64,000 bases of DNA from JANXUC01 sp964619065 (lineage in GTDB: Bacteria; Acidobacteriota; Terriglobia; Terriglobales; Acidobacteriaceae). Below the pieces are notes generated by a model that was not told where the DNA came from, did not search any database, and was given only the letters and a program-made list of their open reading frames with translations. Shown piece after piece: positions 25,355 through 34,587 of the stretch. The position numbers and the translations under genes were made by a program. The DNA is taken from assembly GCA_964619065.1 (NCBI GenBank), contig CAZUCC010000011.1:1-64000 (forward strand). The letters are read 5' to 3'. The first letter of the stretch is position 1. Each line of letters opens with the position of its first letter.

Positions 25355-26468
25355 TTACATAGAATTCCCGTGCCTCCAGATAGAGCAGCCAGTGGGCACT
25401 TTTTATGTCGGAGTCATGAACTTTAATGAAGTTATCCAAATTTCATATGCGGATGTCCGCCGAATAGAGCAGAGAGAGGTCGAGCTGGTCCTTGGCATCG
25501 AACGTCCTTTATCAACTGAGAGAGTCGACGAGATCCGCAAGTATTCAAAAACTCTGGGCGCCACTTTCCCGACGGGCGTAATCCTAGCTGTGGACCAGTG
25601 GAGTGAGGATGAACAGCAGAATGCCGTTTTCGACAAGGATCGAGGCATCATGAAGGTTAGAAAAGACATGAAGATAGCGAAAATCATAGACGGTCAACAT
25701 CGAATTGCTGGGCTTCTTAATTATGCTGGCCCGACGTTCCAACTCAACGTAACGCTGTTCATTGATATGGACATCGAGGATCAGGCGATGGTCTTTGCGA
25801 CTATCAACTTGACTCAGACGAAGGTAAATAAGTCTCTGGTATATGACTTATTCGACTTCGCGGTTGCAAGAAGCCCGCAAAAAACCTGCCACAATATTGC
25901 AAAGCTCCTCAATTCCGAAAGCAATAGTCCGTTCGGTGGACGAATCAAGATTCTCGGACGTGCAACTGGTAAGCCCTACGAATATCTGACCCAGGCTACC
26001 TTTGTTGAGCGAATGATTGTCTACGTGTCCGACGACCCTCCGCAGGATCGCGATGACATCAAGCGTGGAAAGAAACTGCGCCGCGCTACATCGGCCGATG
26101 AAAAACAGGGACACCTTATATTCAGGAACATGTTTTTGGACTCCAGAGATGAAGACATAGCTTTGGTCCTATGGAATTATTTTAGTGCGGTAGCTGAACG
26201 GTGGCACAACGCCTGGAATAATTCGGAGGCCGGCTTCATCTTGAATAGGACCACTGGCTTTGCCGGGCTCATGCGGTTTCTTCCGTCGGCATATCTGAAG
26301 GTTTCCAGGCCCGGGCAGGTGCCTAAGAAATCTGATTTCGAAAAGGTCTTTGCCGAGATCCATTTCTCTGATCGGGACTTCCAAAAAGACATTTTCATCC
26401 CTGGAACCGGTGGCGAGAAAAGGCTCTATGACGCACTCTCTAGCGGACGTCTTCCCGGTACTGTCTGA
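25341..26468 (+). CDS. DGQHR-domain protein (DndB/DpdB-related)
   Basis: A 375-residue protein with the name-giving motif IDGQHRIAGL near residue 117 and preceding VELVLGIERPLSTERVDEIRKY, as in DGQHR/ParB-like proteins. These occur with DNA phosphorothioation (DndB) and 7-deazaguanine DNA modification systems and in other defence islands, where they regulate or bind modified DNA. The segment VFATINLTQTKVNKSL near residue 153 is the usual follow-up block. ATG 25341 has a GGGGGAGC site and lies inside the end of the membrane-protein gene. No dnd or dpd genes are nearby, so its partner here is the Dam-like methyltransferase. Confidence 0.88.
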   Translation: MAETSYIEFPCLQIEQPVGTFYVGVMNFNEVIQISYADVRRIEQREVELVLGIERPLSTERVDEIRKYSKTLGATFPTGVILAVDQWSEDEQQNAVFDKDRGIMKVRKDMKIAKIIDGQHRIAGLLNYAGPTFQLNVTLFIDMDIEDQAMVFATINLTQTKVNKSLVYDLFDFAVARSPQKTCHNIAKLLNSESNSPFGGRIKILGRATGKPYEYLTQATFVERMIVYVSDDPPQDRDDIKRGKKLRRATSADEKQGHLIFRNMFLDSRDEDIALVLWNYFSAVAERWHNAWNNSEAGFILNRTTGFAGLMRFLPSAYLKVSRPGQVPKKSDFEKVFAEIHFSDRDFQKDIFIPGTGGEKRLYDALSSGRLPGTV

Positions 26469-26543
26469 CCTGAGCGTAACACTGAAACCCTAGTGGTCCC
26501 TGTGCGGCTCGGGATGACAATCTGTAGGTAGGGGCAGGAGTTT

Positions 26544-26944
26544 GTAGCAGCCGGACCTGTAAGCCGAATTTTGTCCGCCATTGCTGGCGGGACGGCCATT
26601 CCTCTGGGCCGGGCATTACTGCCCGGCTCTAGCGGTCTACCCGGAGGTTTGGCGCGCCGAGCCGACACGCGCCGCCGGTGAACCGGCAGCTTCCTCCCTA
26701 TTTGACCTTGCTCCGTGTGGGGTTTGCCCTGCCCGACGCATTACTGCGGCGGCGGTGCGCTCTTACCGCACCTTTTCACCCTTACCCCGGCGTCGCCGCC
26801 GGGGCGGTATATTTTCTGTGGTACTGGCCGTCACACTGGGCTTGAACCCAGGCGCCCGGACGTTATCCGGCACACTGCTCTGCGGAGTTCGGACTTTCCT
26901 CCCTCCCCTTGCGGGAAGAGCGGCCGTCCGGTCCGGCTGCTTAC
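26544..26944 (-). ncRNA. rnpB: RNase P RNA, bacterial type A
   Basis: Catalytic RNA that removes the 5' leader of pre-tRNAs. Read on the minus strand, it contains the universal GAGGAAAGTCCGAACTCC core near the 5' end and GTGCCGGATAACGTCCGGG. Then come a CAGGGCAAACCCCAC-type block and the 3' segment ending ATTCGGCTTACAGGTCC. The ends are fixed by helix P1: AGCAGCCGGACC at the 5' end pairs perfectly over twelve bases with GGTCCGGCTGCT at the 3' end. It borders the Dam-DGQHR cassette, whose insertion did not damage it. Confidence 0.97.
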
Positions 26945-26950
26945 CTGGTT

Positions 26951-26979
26951 ATTATAGGGCAGAATGACTGGGTTGCCAC
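26951..26979 (-). promoter_or_regulatory. Promoter of rnpB
   Basis: On the minus strand a perfect TATAAT (26956-26951) lies about seven bases before the RNA 5' end. A TGGCAA element is 16 bases further upstream. Confidence 0.6.
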
Positions 26980-27091
26980 GCAGCCTGCGGTGTCCTGCTA
27001 GACTTGTGTTTTAGCGCGAGTTTGGCGGGGGTTTTGAACCCTTCTGCTACGTTCGCCGTATCTTAACCGTCAAACCAACGTTCGAACTAGC

Positions 27092-28321
27092 ATGACCCTT
27101 CTGGAAGCCATTCGCATTGCTTTGCAGTCGCTGTGGGGGAGCAAGTTGCGCTCCGCACTGACCTTGCTGGGCGTCGTGATCAGCGTAGCTGCAGTCATTA
27201 CAGTGGTGACGTTTGTGGCTGGCATTCAGGATTATGTGGCAGAGAAGGTCTTCAACCTCGGGGCGGATGTTTTTGTCGTCAGTAAAGTCACCCCCGTCAT
27301 TACCAATATTGACGAGTTTCTGGAAGGGCAGAAGCGCAAAGACCTCACGCTGGAGGACTACGAGGCGGTGAAGGAAGCGTGCAAGGGGTGCACTTTGCTG
27401 GGAGCCTCCACCTTCAACCCTACCGGCCACGTGAAATATGAGCAACAAGCCAGCAGCGACACCTGGGTCCGAGGCATGACGCCGGGAATGGTTGCGATTT
27501 TCGATCTGGATTTGAGCTCGGGTCGCATGTTGACCGAGACCGATGTCGACCGCCGGGCGAACATCGCTGTGATCGGTATGGATGTTGTCGATAATTTGAT
27601 GCCGGGCACGGATCCTTTAGGGAAGGAAATCCGTGTAGAAGGACAACCTTACCAGGTTGTCGGTGTGGCCAAGCGGCAGGGCAAAACGCTGGGGCAAAGC
27701 CGCGACAACTGGGTTGGCATTCCGATCACGGCGTATCTCAAGCAGTTTGGGTCGCATACCAGCATTCGTATTTCTGGCAAGGCGAATGGGGTGGGAGCGC
27801 GATTGGACGCGGCGATGGACGAAGTACGGTCGGTTCTGCGAGCGCGGCGGCACGACTTGCCCGGCGCGCCGGATAGTTTCGCAGCTGAAACGAATGCCAG
27901 TTTTCTCAGCTTGTGGACCAATTTGAGCGGCACGTTCTTCGTTGCGATGATCGGGATTGCCGCAATCGCGCTGGTTGTGAGTGGAATTGTCATCATGAAC
28001 ATCATGCTGGTGACGGTGACGGAGCGGACGCGGGAAATTGGGATTCGCAAAGCGTTGGGGGCGCGCCGGGGAGACGTGCTGCTGCAATTTCTGATTGAGT
28101 CGTCGACCATGGCGCTCATCGGCGGCGCGCTTGGCGTAACCCTTGGCATTATCCTGGCCAAGGGCATTTCGGCGCTGATCGGAATGCCGGCTCCCGTCAA
28201 GGCGTGGGCGATCGGGGCGGGCTTGTTGGTGGCGACAAGTACAGGGTTGTTTTTTGGTGTGTACCCGGCGCGCAAAGCGGCCATTTTGGACCCAATCTCT
28301 GCGTTGCGGCATGAAATGTGA
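27092..28321 (+). CDS. ABC transporter permease, MacB/FtsX family (1)
   Basis: A 409-residue inner-membrane protein with the MacB topology. Helix 1 (LRSALTLLGVVISVAAVITVV) follows a short N-terminus, then a periplasmic MacB_PCD domain (about 50-280) and three C-terminal helices from about 280 on. The FtsX coupling motif is ERTREIGIRKALGARRGDVLLQFLIES. Such permeases work with a separate ATPase that is not encoded here. The next gene is a paralogue, so a heterodimeric permease is likely. The substrate is unknown; export of lipids, peptides or drugs are all possible for the family. Confidence 0.88.
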   Translation: MTLLEAIRIALQSLWGSKLRSALTLLGVVISVAAVITVVTFVAGIQDYVAEKVFNLGADVFVVSKVTPVITNIDEFLEGQKRKDLTLEDYEAVKEACKGCTLLGASTFNPTGHVKYEQQASSDTWVRGMTPGMVAIFDLDLSSGRMLTETDVDRRANIAVIGMDVVDNLMPGTDPLGKEIRVEGQPYQVVGVAKRQGKTLGQSRDNWVGIPITAYLKQFGSHTSIRISGKANGVGARLDAAMDEVRSVLRARRHDLPGAPDSFAAETNASFLSLWTNLSGTFFVAMIGIAAIALVVSGIVIMNIMLVTVTERTREIGIRKALGARRGDVLLQFLIESSTMALIGGALGVTLGIILAKGISALIGMPAPVKAWAIGAGLLVATSTGLFFGVYPARKAAILDPISALRHEM

Positions 28322-28492
28322 AGGTGCTTCGTGCACTACCGAGAACACTTAGGTTCGCAGGGACTGGGGTTGTGAGAATGCCTTGCGCCGGTGTTCATGA
28401 CAGATATGCGGTGGGGGTTCTTCGTTGCCGGTGCTGCACTTCGTTGCCACCTGCTTCTCAGGAAGACAGTTGGATGGTGTGAGGGCCAAACG

Positions 28493-29755
28493 ATGATCGG
28501 TAAAGGCGAATATCAAGAGATTTTCCGGATGGCGTTCGACACTATTCGCTCTAACAAGCTGCGTTCCGGCTTGACGGTGCTGGGCATTGTCATTGGAGTG
28601 TCGGTGGTCATTGGCATCTCGTCCATCGTTCGGGGATTGAACGATAACGTCACCACCATGGTGAGCAGCCTCGGCTCGAATATCGTCTTCGCTTTTCACC
28701 TGGAACCGTTCGGATTTGGACGTCCTTCGGAGGAAGTGCGGACCCGCAAAGAGCTGACGTTCGACGATTCCGAAGCGATGAAGACTTTGCCGCACGCCAA
28801 AGCGGTCAGTGCTGGCATCCGCTACTTCATGCCGGAGTTTGGCGCTGGGACTTACGTTGTGAAGTACGGAGATCGCAGGGCCAAGAGCACCATTCTGGAG
28901 GGCGACACGGCTGCGGCGAAAGATGTGTTTGACATTGCGGTCAGTGCCGGACGCTGGTTTAGCGAAATAGACGATGACCGCCACGCTCCTGTGATTATTC
29001 TTGGTAGCGATACGAAAGAGGAGTTGTTCCCCAGCGAAGAAGCTTTGGGCAAAGAAATTAACATCGAGGGCCAGCTCTATCAGGTAATTGGTGTCGCGGC
29101 CCAGCGCAAAGCTGTGTTCGGCGGAGGGAAGAATCCGGACGACAATATTGTGTACTTCCCGCTGAACACATTCCGCAAGATCCACCCGGAACAGAAGGCT
29201 CACTGGATCAGCGTAAAAGCTACGTCGCAGGCCGATATGCCCGCTCTGATGGATGAAATGCGCGAGCTGCTGCGCCGCCGCCGTCATGTGCCCCTCGAAA
29301 AACCGGACAACTTCGCCGTTTTTTCGCAGGATGCACTGACGGATGTGTGGAAGCAGCTTACCGGCGGCGTCTTTGTTTTCATGTTGGCAGTGTCTACTGT
29401 GGCCTTGATCGTCGGCGGCGTGGGTGTGATGAACATCATGCTTGTATCAGTTACGGAACGAACGCGCGAGATCGGTGTTCGGAAAGCGATTGGGGCGCGC
29501 AAGCGGGATATTCTTTTGCAGTTTACGTTGGAGGCGATCGCCCTCACGGCGATGGGCGGGGTTCTCGGTGTGGCTTTTGGAGCGCTGGTTACCTCGATCA
29601 TTCCGATGGTGTTTCCATCATTGCCAGCGAGTATGTCCGTTTTCTGGGCGGTCTTCGGCTTCACTGCCGCCGCCGCTGAGGGATTGGTGTTTGGCATTTA
29701 CCCGGCATGGAAGGCAGCGCATCTCGATCCGATCGAGGCGTTACGGTATGAGTAA
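28493..29755 (+). CDS. ABC transporter permease, MacB/FtsX family (2)
   Basis: A 420-residue paralogue of the preceding gene. It has N-terminal helix LRSGLTVLGIVIGVSVVIGI, periplasmic MacB_PCD domain, and the coupling motif ERTREIGVRKAIGARKRDILLQF before the last helices. I start at ATG 28493, which matches the family N-terminus; an in-frame GTG at 28391 would add 34 unlikely residues. The pair probably forms one permease with an ATPase encoded elsewhere. Confidence 0.88.
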   Translation: MIGKGEYQEIFRMAFDTIRSNKLRSGLTVLGIVIGVSVVIGISSIVRGLNDNVTTMVSSLGSNIVFAFHLEPFGFGRPSEEVRTRKELTFDDSEAMKTLPHAKAVSAGIRYFMPEFGAGTYVVKYGDRRAKSTILEGDTAAAKDVFDIAVSAGRWFSEIDDDRHAPVIILGSDTKEELFPSEEALGKEINIEGQLYQVIGVAAQRKAVFGGGKNPDDNIVYFPLNTFRKIHPEQKAHWISVKATSQADMPALMDEMRELLRRRRHVPLEKPDNFAVFSQDALTDVWKQLTGGVFVFMLAVSTVALIVGGVGVMNIMLVSVTERTREIGVRKAIGARKRDILLQFTLEAIALTAMGGVLGVAFGALVTSIIPMVFPSLPASMSVFWAVFGFTAAAAEGLVFGIYPAWKAAHLDPIEALRYE

Positions 29756-29756
29756 G

Positions 29757-29793
29757 CAGTTGCCAGCTGCCAGCGGTCGGTTGTCAGCTTGCC
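29757..29793. repeat. Third intergenic copy of the dispersed motif
   Basis: AGTTGCCAGCTGCCAGCGGTCGG and TTGTCAGCTTG resemble the motif at 1885-1957 and 2690-2745; the match is weaker. Confidence 0.3.
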
Positions 29794-29794
29794 C

Positions 29795-30952
29795 ATGAAA
29801 TCTGCCTTGCGGCTAATCGAAGTTCTCTTCATTTTGTTGCCGCTATGTGGTTGCGGCTACTACGTTCTTTGCATTTGGAGTGCGTGGCAGTTTTTGCGGC
29901 GGCGTAGAGCAATATCAGAGGCGGGTTTCACGCCACCCATTTCGATTCTGAAACCTCTCAAAGGCATGGATCCCGAAATTTACGCCAGCCTCCGCAGCCA
30001 CTGCGCGCAGGGCTATCCCGAGTACGAAATTATCTTCGGTGTGAGCGACGCCAATGATCCCGCTGCGGAGTGGGTCGAGCAATTGCGGCGGGAATTTCCC
30101 CAGCATCCGATTACCTTTGTGGTGTGTCCGGAAATTTTGGGTGGTAACGTCAAGATCAGCAACCTGATTCAGATGTTGCCGCGTGCGCGCTATGAGTACC
30201 TACTACTCAATGATAGCGATATTCGTGTGGAGACGGATTATCTGCGTCGCGTGGTTGCGCCGTTACGCGATAGCAAGCTGGGCATGGTGACTTGCCTCTA
30301 TCGCGGAGTCGCGGACAGAACGCTCGGATCACGGCTGGAAGCGCTGGGCATCAGCACAGATTTCTGCGGCGGCGTGCTGGCAGCAATCCGGATGGAGGGC
30401 GGTCTGCACTTTGGACTGGGATCAACCCTGGTATTTCGCCGCGCTGACTTGCAATCTGTAGGCGGATTTGAGGCGCTCGTGGATTACCTGGCCGACGACT
30501 ACCAGTTAGGACAACGCCTTTCGCAAAACGGATTGGAAGGACATCTTTCGGAAGTCGTCGTCGAAACTTTCTTGCCTGCGTATTCTTGGCGAGACTTTTT
30601 CGATCATCAGTTGCGTTGGGCGCGCAGTGTGCGGGACTCGCGAGGCTGGGGCTATCTTGGGGTGGCGTTGACATTCGGCGTGCCGTGGGCGCTGCTCGGG
30701 CTGGTTGTTGCACGGGGAGCTTGGTGGGCTTGGGACGTGTTGGGCGTCACGCTAGCGCTGCGGATGCTTATGGGGTGGGTGATAGGTATCCGAGTTGCCA
30801 AAGACCGCCAGGTTCGGCGCTGGTTCTGGTTGATTCCTCTGCGCGACGTGGCCGCGCTGCTCATCTGGGCGTCTGGGTATCTTGGCACCACTGTCGTGTG
30901 GCGCGGTGACAGATTTCTCCTGAAACATGGAAAGCTGACGAAGATTGCGTAG
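29795..30952 (+). CDS. hpnI: Hopanoid glucosamine glycosyltransferase HpnI-like
   Basis: A 385-residue GT2-type, membrane-bound transferase resembling ceramide glucosyltransferase. HpnI adds N-acetylglucosamine to bacteriohopanetetrol in hopanoid tail synthesis. Landmarks are an N-terminal helix, ISILKPLKGMDPEIYASLRSHC near residue 48, and the DxD-like NDSDIRVETDYLRRVVAPL near residue 145. Then come EGGLHFGLGSTLVFRR near residue 205, the GGFEALVDYLADDYQLGQRL block and QLRWARSVRDSRG, the family's Q/R-x-x-R-W motif near residue 275. C-terminal helices follow. ATG 29795 is preceded by a TTG two codons earlier. No other hpn genes are nearby. Confidence 0.88.
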   Translation: MKSALRLIEVLFILLPLCGCGYYVLCIWSAWQFLRRRRAISEAGFTPPISILKPLKGMDPEIYASLRSHCAQGYPEYEIIFGVSDANDPAAEWVEQLRREFPQHPITFVVCPEILGGNVKISNLIQMLPRARYEYLLLNDSDIRVETDYLRRVVAPLRDSKLGMVTCLYRGVADRTLGSRLEALGISTDFCGGVLAAIRMEGGLHFGLGSTLVFRRADLQSVGGFEALVDYLADDYQLGQRLSQNGLEGHLSEVVVETFLPAYSWRDFFDHQLRWARSVRDSRGWGYLGVALTFGVPWALLGLVVARGAWWAWDVLGVTLALRMLMGWVIGIRVAKDRQVRRWFWLIPLRDVAALLIWASGYLGTTVVWRGDRFLLKHGKLTKIA

Positions 30953-31014
30953 GCCCAGACGCCTCGTCTGCCAGCGATTGCACCGGCGAGGACGCCGGCG
31001 CCTCCATAGAACTC

Positions 31015-32796
31015 TTAGCGGTTCGAGTAGATGAACTTTCCACCAGACCGCGCCAGTTCGTGGACATCCAGTCCCACCAGCTCCTGCGGGTTTTCCTTCT
31101 CCGTCCAGAGAAAAACCCGGCCTGTGCCTTTCCATAACTCCATAAAAGAAGATTGCGTTTCCCACACATGAGGAGCGTCGGGAAACTGCGAGCCGTACCA
31201 CATGTTGCCACCAGGTACGTGCAGCGAGAGCAGCGGAACGTGGAGATAGAAGTTCAGTGTGGAAGCATCTTCGTATTTGCCGAGCACTACGATGGTGTCA
31301 CCGTTGCGGTATTGCTTCCCAACCGCCATCGCGAGCGTTTTCGAAGAGAGAATCGGCGAAAAGATGACGTATGCGTTGTGGACACAGGTTAACAGTCCCA
31401 CCATCATCAGGGCCAGAGCCCAGTTTGCGCGTCGCGGATGGTTGCGGCGGCGCAGGAACCAATTGCACCCAGTGCCCAACAACAGTGACATTGCAGCTCC
31501 CAGTAGCGGAATGCGAAATGCTCCCAGAGCCTGCGGAGTGAGATCGAAAAAGTGGCCGAAGGACAGCGCGTAGTCGTTCGGATGCTTCAGCAGGAGATCG
31601 GAAAGGTCCGTCCCGGGCGCCGGCGCTTTCGACGAAAGCAGAAGCAAAATTCCTATCGCGGACCCGGCCGCACCGATGACAAACAGGACGAGCGACGAAG
31701 TGATTGCGCTGCGTCTTTCCGGACTGCCCAGAGCACTCTGGTCTTCACGGCTGAGCCATCCCCCCACGAGCAATGCCAGCGCTGGGATTGCTGGGATGGT
31801 GTAGTACTCCTGCCGGGTGGAGAAGCTGAAAAACGCCAGGATTACCACCGCCCACAAAAAGAAAAGCAACTTCCCGCGTTGGCGCGGCGTCATTGGCAAG
31901 CGCCAATCACGCCAATGCAGAGGCACTCCGCGTAAAGAGCGCGCGAGAAATGCAATCCAGGGGAACAGCCAGAGCAAGAGTAGTCCCCAGAACAGTAGTA
32001 GCGGGACTTTGTCGTAGTCATGTGGAACGCGCGTGCCCAAATAGCGCCGAAAATGTTCGTTAACGAAATAGAACCAGAGGAATCCGCGAATGGCCCCCTG
32101 ACTTGGATTCTGCAACGCTGCAAGGATGTGCCAGGGCGCCGCGATCAAGAAAAAGACAGCCGCGCTCGAAACCAACCGCAAGCGGAAAACATGCTTCAGG
32201 TTTCCCGTGAGCAAAAGATATGCACCCATGACCCCCACAGGGAACACCAGCCCAATCAAGCCCTTCGTCAAGACGTTCAGCGCCGATGCAACGGCCATTC
32301 CCCAACATGCCCACAGTGGTGGCGGGTCGTCACCAAGCGTTTGTAGAAAAAAGAGGAAAGTCAACGTGAGCCAAAGGCCCACTAACACATCCGGGATCAG
32401 GAAGCGGGTAAACAGATAGGGCCCGAGCGCCGTGGCCATCACTAATCCGGAATAGAATCCGCCGCGTTCACCAAAACACTGGGCGCCAAGCCAGTAGATC
32501 GTGAAGATGAGCGCTAGGACTCCCAAGACAAGCGGGAGACGCGTTGTCCACTCACTCACGCCAAACACTGTGTAACTGGCGGCCACGCTCCAGTACATGA
32601 AAGGAGCTTTCTCCAGATAGCGAATGCCGTTTGCGTATAAGGTGACCCAGTCGTGCCGTGCCACCATTTCCCGCGCTGCCTCAGCGTGGACGGTGTCTGC
32701 GTCATCCAGCAGCGCAGGGGAGAAAATGCCTGCAAAATAAATCACAAGCCAAAGTGCGAAAAGAATCAGAAGAGATCGGCGTTGCACCGTTGCCAT
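31015..32796 (-). CDS. Dolichyl-phosphate-mannose-type glycosyltransferase (GT39/ArnT-like)
   Basis: A 593-residue multi-pass membrane protein with about a dozen hydrophobic segments. The N-terminal catalytic loop holds the acidic pair DDADTVHAEAAREMV near residue 31, then YLEKAPFMYW near residue 60, both typical of ArnT/PMT enzymes. They take a sugar from a polyprenyl phosphate donor on the outer face of the inner membrane, often to modify lipid A. The C-terminal part is a variable periplasmic domain. It lies convergent with hpnI, which suggests a shared theme of lipid decoration but does not prove it. Lipid A modification is one possible role. Confidence 0.88.
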   Translation of the reverse strand: MATVQRRSLLILFALWLVIYFAGIFSPALLDDADTVHAEAAREMVARHDWVTLYANGIRYLEKAPFMYWSVAASYTVFGVSEWTTRLPLVLGVLALIFTIYWLGAQCFGERGGFYSGLVMATALGPYLFTRFLIPDVLVGLWLTLTFLFFLQTLGDDPPPLWACWGMAVASALNVLTKGLIGLVFPVGVMGAYLLLTGNLKHVFRLRLVSSAAVFFLIAAPWHILAALQNPSQGAIRGFLWFYFVNEHFRRYLGTRVPHDYDKVPLLLFWGLLLLWLFPWIAFLARSLRGVPLHWRDWRLPMTPRQRGKLLFFLWAVVILAFFSFSTRQEYYTIPAIPALALLVGGWLSREDQSALGSPERRSAITSSLVLFVIGAAGSAIGILLLLSSKAPAPGTDLSDLLLKHPNDYALSFGHFFDLTPQALGAFRIPLLGAAMSLLLGTGCNWFLRRRNHPRRANWALALMMVGLLTCVHNAYVIFSPILSSKTLAMAVGKQYRNGDTIVVLGKYEDASTLNFYLHVPLLSLHVPGGNMWYGSQFPDAPHVWETQSSFMELWKGTGRVFLWTEKENPQELVGLDVHELARSGGKFIYSNR

Positions 32797-32931
32797 AGAA
32801 GCACAATTGTCGGAGGGTGCATTCCCGGCGAAGCGGCGGCTGGGAATCTGGGCCCACGGACGAACCCAGATTATACGGGAGATCCTTCGGGAAGAGACGC
32901 GTGCATCCCAGGAAAAGAGTCGCGCTCAGAA

Positions 32932-34110
32932 CTAGATGCCGGAATTCGATGCGGCGCGCGCGAACTGGAGCGCGGAGACTTCTGGGTTGGCTGCGGCAGC
33001 AGCCGTGTGAGGCAAGTAAATCTTAAACGTCGTTCCGTAGCCGGACTCACTGTAGGCCCAGATGTACCCACCGCTGTGCTTCACAATGCCGTACACCGAA
33101 GCCAGTCCGAGCCCGGTTCCCTTGCCGCGCTCTTTCGTCGTAAAGAAGGGCTCAAAGATGCGCGGGAGCACGTGCCGCGGAATTCCCAGGCCGGTATCGC
33201 TCACCGCGAGCATGACATATTCCCCTGGAGGCATGGCCGCATGCTTGTCTTCAATGACCACGTTCGAGGTTTCAAGCAGCAACTTGCCGCCGCGAGGCAT
33301 GGCATCGCGGGCGTTTGCCGCCAGATTGACCAGCACTTGCTCGAGTTGTGCCGCATCGGCTTGGACAGGCCACAATTCCGGCGGCAGTTGCACCCATACT
33401 GCGATACTCTTGCCGACAAGGCGGGAGAGCATAGGTACAGCGCTATCAATCACTTTATTCAGGTCGGTGGGCTGAATCTCCGTAGTTTGTTTTCGACTAA
33501 ATGCGAGAAGCTCACCTGTTAGATCCGAACCTCTTTGCGAAGCCGTGAAGATTTCCTGCGCATGGTGGCGCGCATCCGGCGAGAGCTCGGTTTCTTCCAA
33601 CAACATCTCTGAGTAGCTGCGGATCACCAGGAGAAGATTGTTGAAGTCATGCGCAATTCCGCCCGCGAGTTCACCCACTGCTTCCATCTTCTGTGCTTGC
33701 AGCATGCGCTCCTGCAATCGCCCGGACTCTTCGGGAGAAGGTGTTGCTGCAACATCACGTACAGTGGCGTGCCCCGCCTGTCGAGTGACTTGTACAAGTG
33801 CGACGCATCGCAGGAGATCCATCAGCGGCATGGTAAACGCCAGAGTGTGATCTCCCAGTGCGCCTCCTCCGCGCAACGCATGAGCTGTGTAGCCTCCTTG
33901 CGGCGAACGGCCAAAAAGGATGATGGGGCCTTGCGGTGGTTCTACAGGAAGAGGAGCGATCTCATCCATCAAGACGATGTCCGCCGTTCGCTTCCCGGCG
34001 CATAACTCGAAAGAAAAATCCCTGAGAACGTCTGATAGCAGTTGGCCCATTTCAGCGGCATACGCCGAATTTGGCTCGATCAGAGCGATTGTGAGGGGTA
34101 GGCTTGGCAC
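32932..34110 (-). CDS. Histidine kinase with N-terminal receiver-like domain
   Basis: A 392-residue cytoplasmic sensor kinase. Residues 1-125 resemble a degenerate response-regulator receiver (LTIALIEPNSAYAAEMGQLL, then IVLMDE). The DHp helix contains the phospho-acceptor histidine in GELAGGIAHDFNNLLLVI near residue 153. The HATPase domain has VNLAANARDAMP (N box), SDTGLGI, FEPFFTTKERGKGTGLGLA and SESGYGTTFKIYLP. GTG 34110 has AAAGGA upstream. There is no transmembrane segment and no cognate regulator in the neighbourhood. The in-frame N-terminal receiver suggests an intramolecular phosphorelay or simply a sensing module. Confidence 0.88.
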   Translation of the reverse strand: MPSLPLTIALIEPNSAYAAEMGQLLSDVLRDFSFELCAGKRTADIVLMDEIAPLPVEPPQGPIILFGRSPQGGYTAHALRGGGALGDHTLAFTMPLMDLLRCVALVQVTRQAGHATVRDVAATPSPEESGRLQERMLQAQKMEAVGELAGGIAHDFNNLLLVIRSYSEMLLEETELSPDARHHAQEIFTASQRGSDLTGELLAFSRKQTTEIQPTDLNKVIDSAVPMLSRLVGKSIAVWVQLPPELWPVQADAAQLEQVLVNLAANARDAMPRGGKLLLETSNVVIEDKHAAMPPGEYVMLAVSDTGLGIPRHVLPRIFEPFFTTKERGKGTGLGLASVYGIVKHSGGYIWAYSESGYGTTFKIYLPHTAAAAANPEVSALQFARAASNSGI

Positions 34111-34587
34111 TTCGCAGTCCTTTCAGGAGCACGATCCGTAGTGCTTTCTGGACAGTACAGTCATCGGCAAGCCTCCCCTCGGTCTTTAAAAGAAGTGCTG
34201 GAATTTCGGTGATCCTGGGGTATCGGAAATTGTCCTTTTGGGCTCAAGTTTTAGCTTCCTCCTGTCGATGAGAACGTTTAGGAGTCAGAACCAGCAGGTA
34301 TCCGCGCGGGCATGGTCACCATTCTTTGACACGCTCTGAAGCTTGCCCCCGGCGGGTCTTCGGGCAGGTCAATTCGATGGTGTGGATCAAAGACGGCTGA
34401 TTTCCTGCTGTCGGGGCTGGGAAGCGTGACATCAAAGTCAGTCAGTCCCAGCCCTTCCTTTGCTCTCTCTCGCGCTTATGTACCATCTGCAAACCGTGGC
34501 TCTTCTGGGCTATTGCACCCGGAGGCGGAGAACGAGACAATTTTCTTATTCCAGCCTTAAGCCCTCGTTCTCCCTTGGAGGTGTTGT
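34111..34587. other. Intergenic region with an inverted repeat
   Basis: About 480 bases separating the kinase from the zinc-ribbon gene. No convincing gene is seen. A perfect nine-base inverted repeat (GGGCTGGGA at 34414-34422, TCCCAGCCC at 34446-34454) could fold into a leader structure ahead of 34588. Confidence 0.4.
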
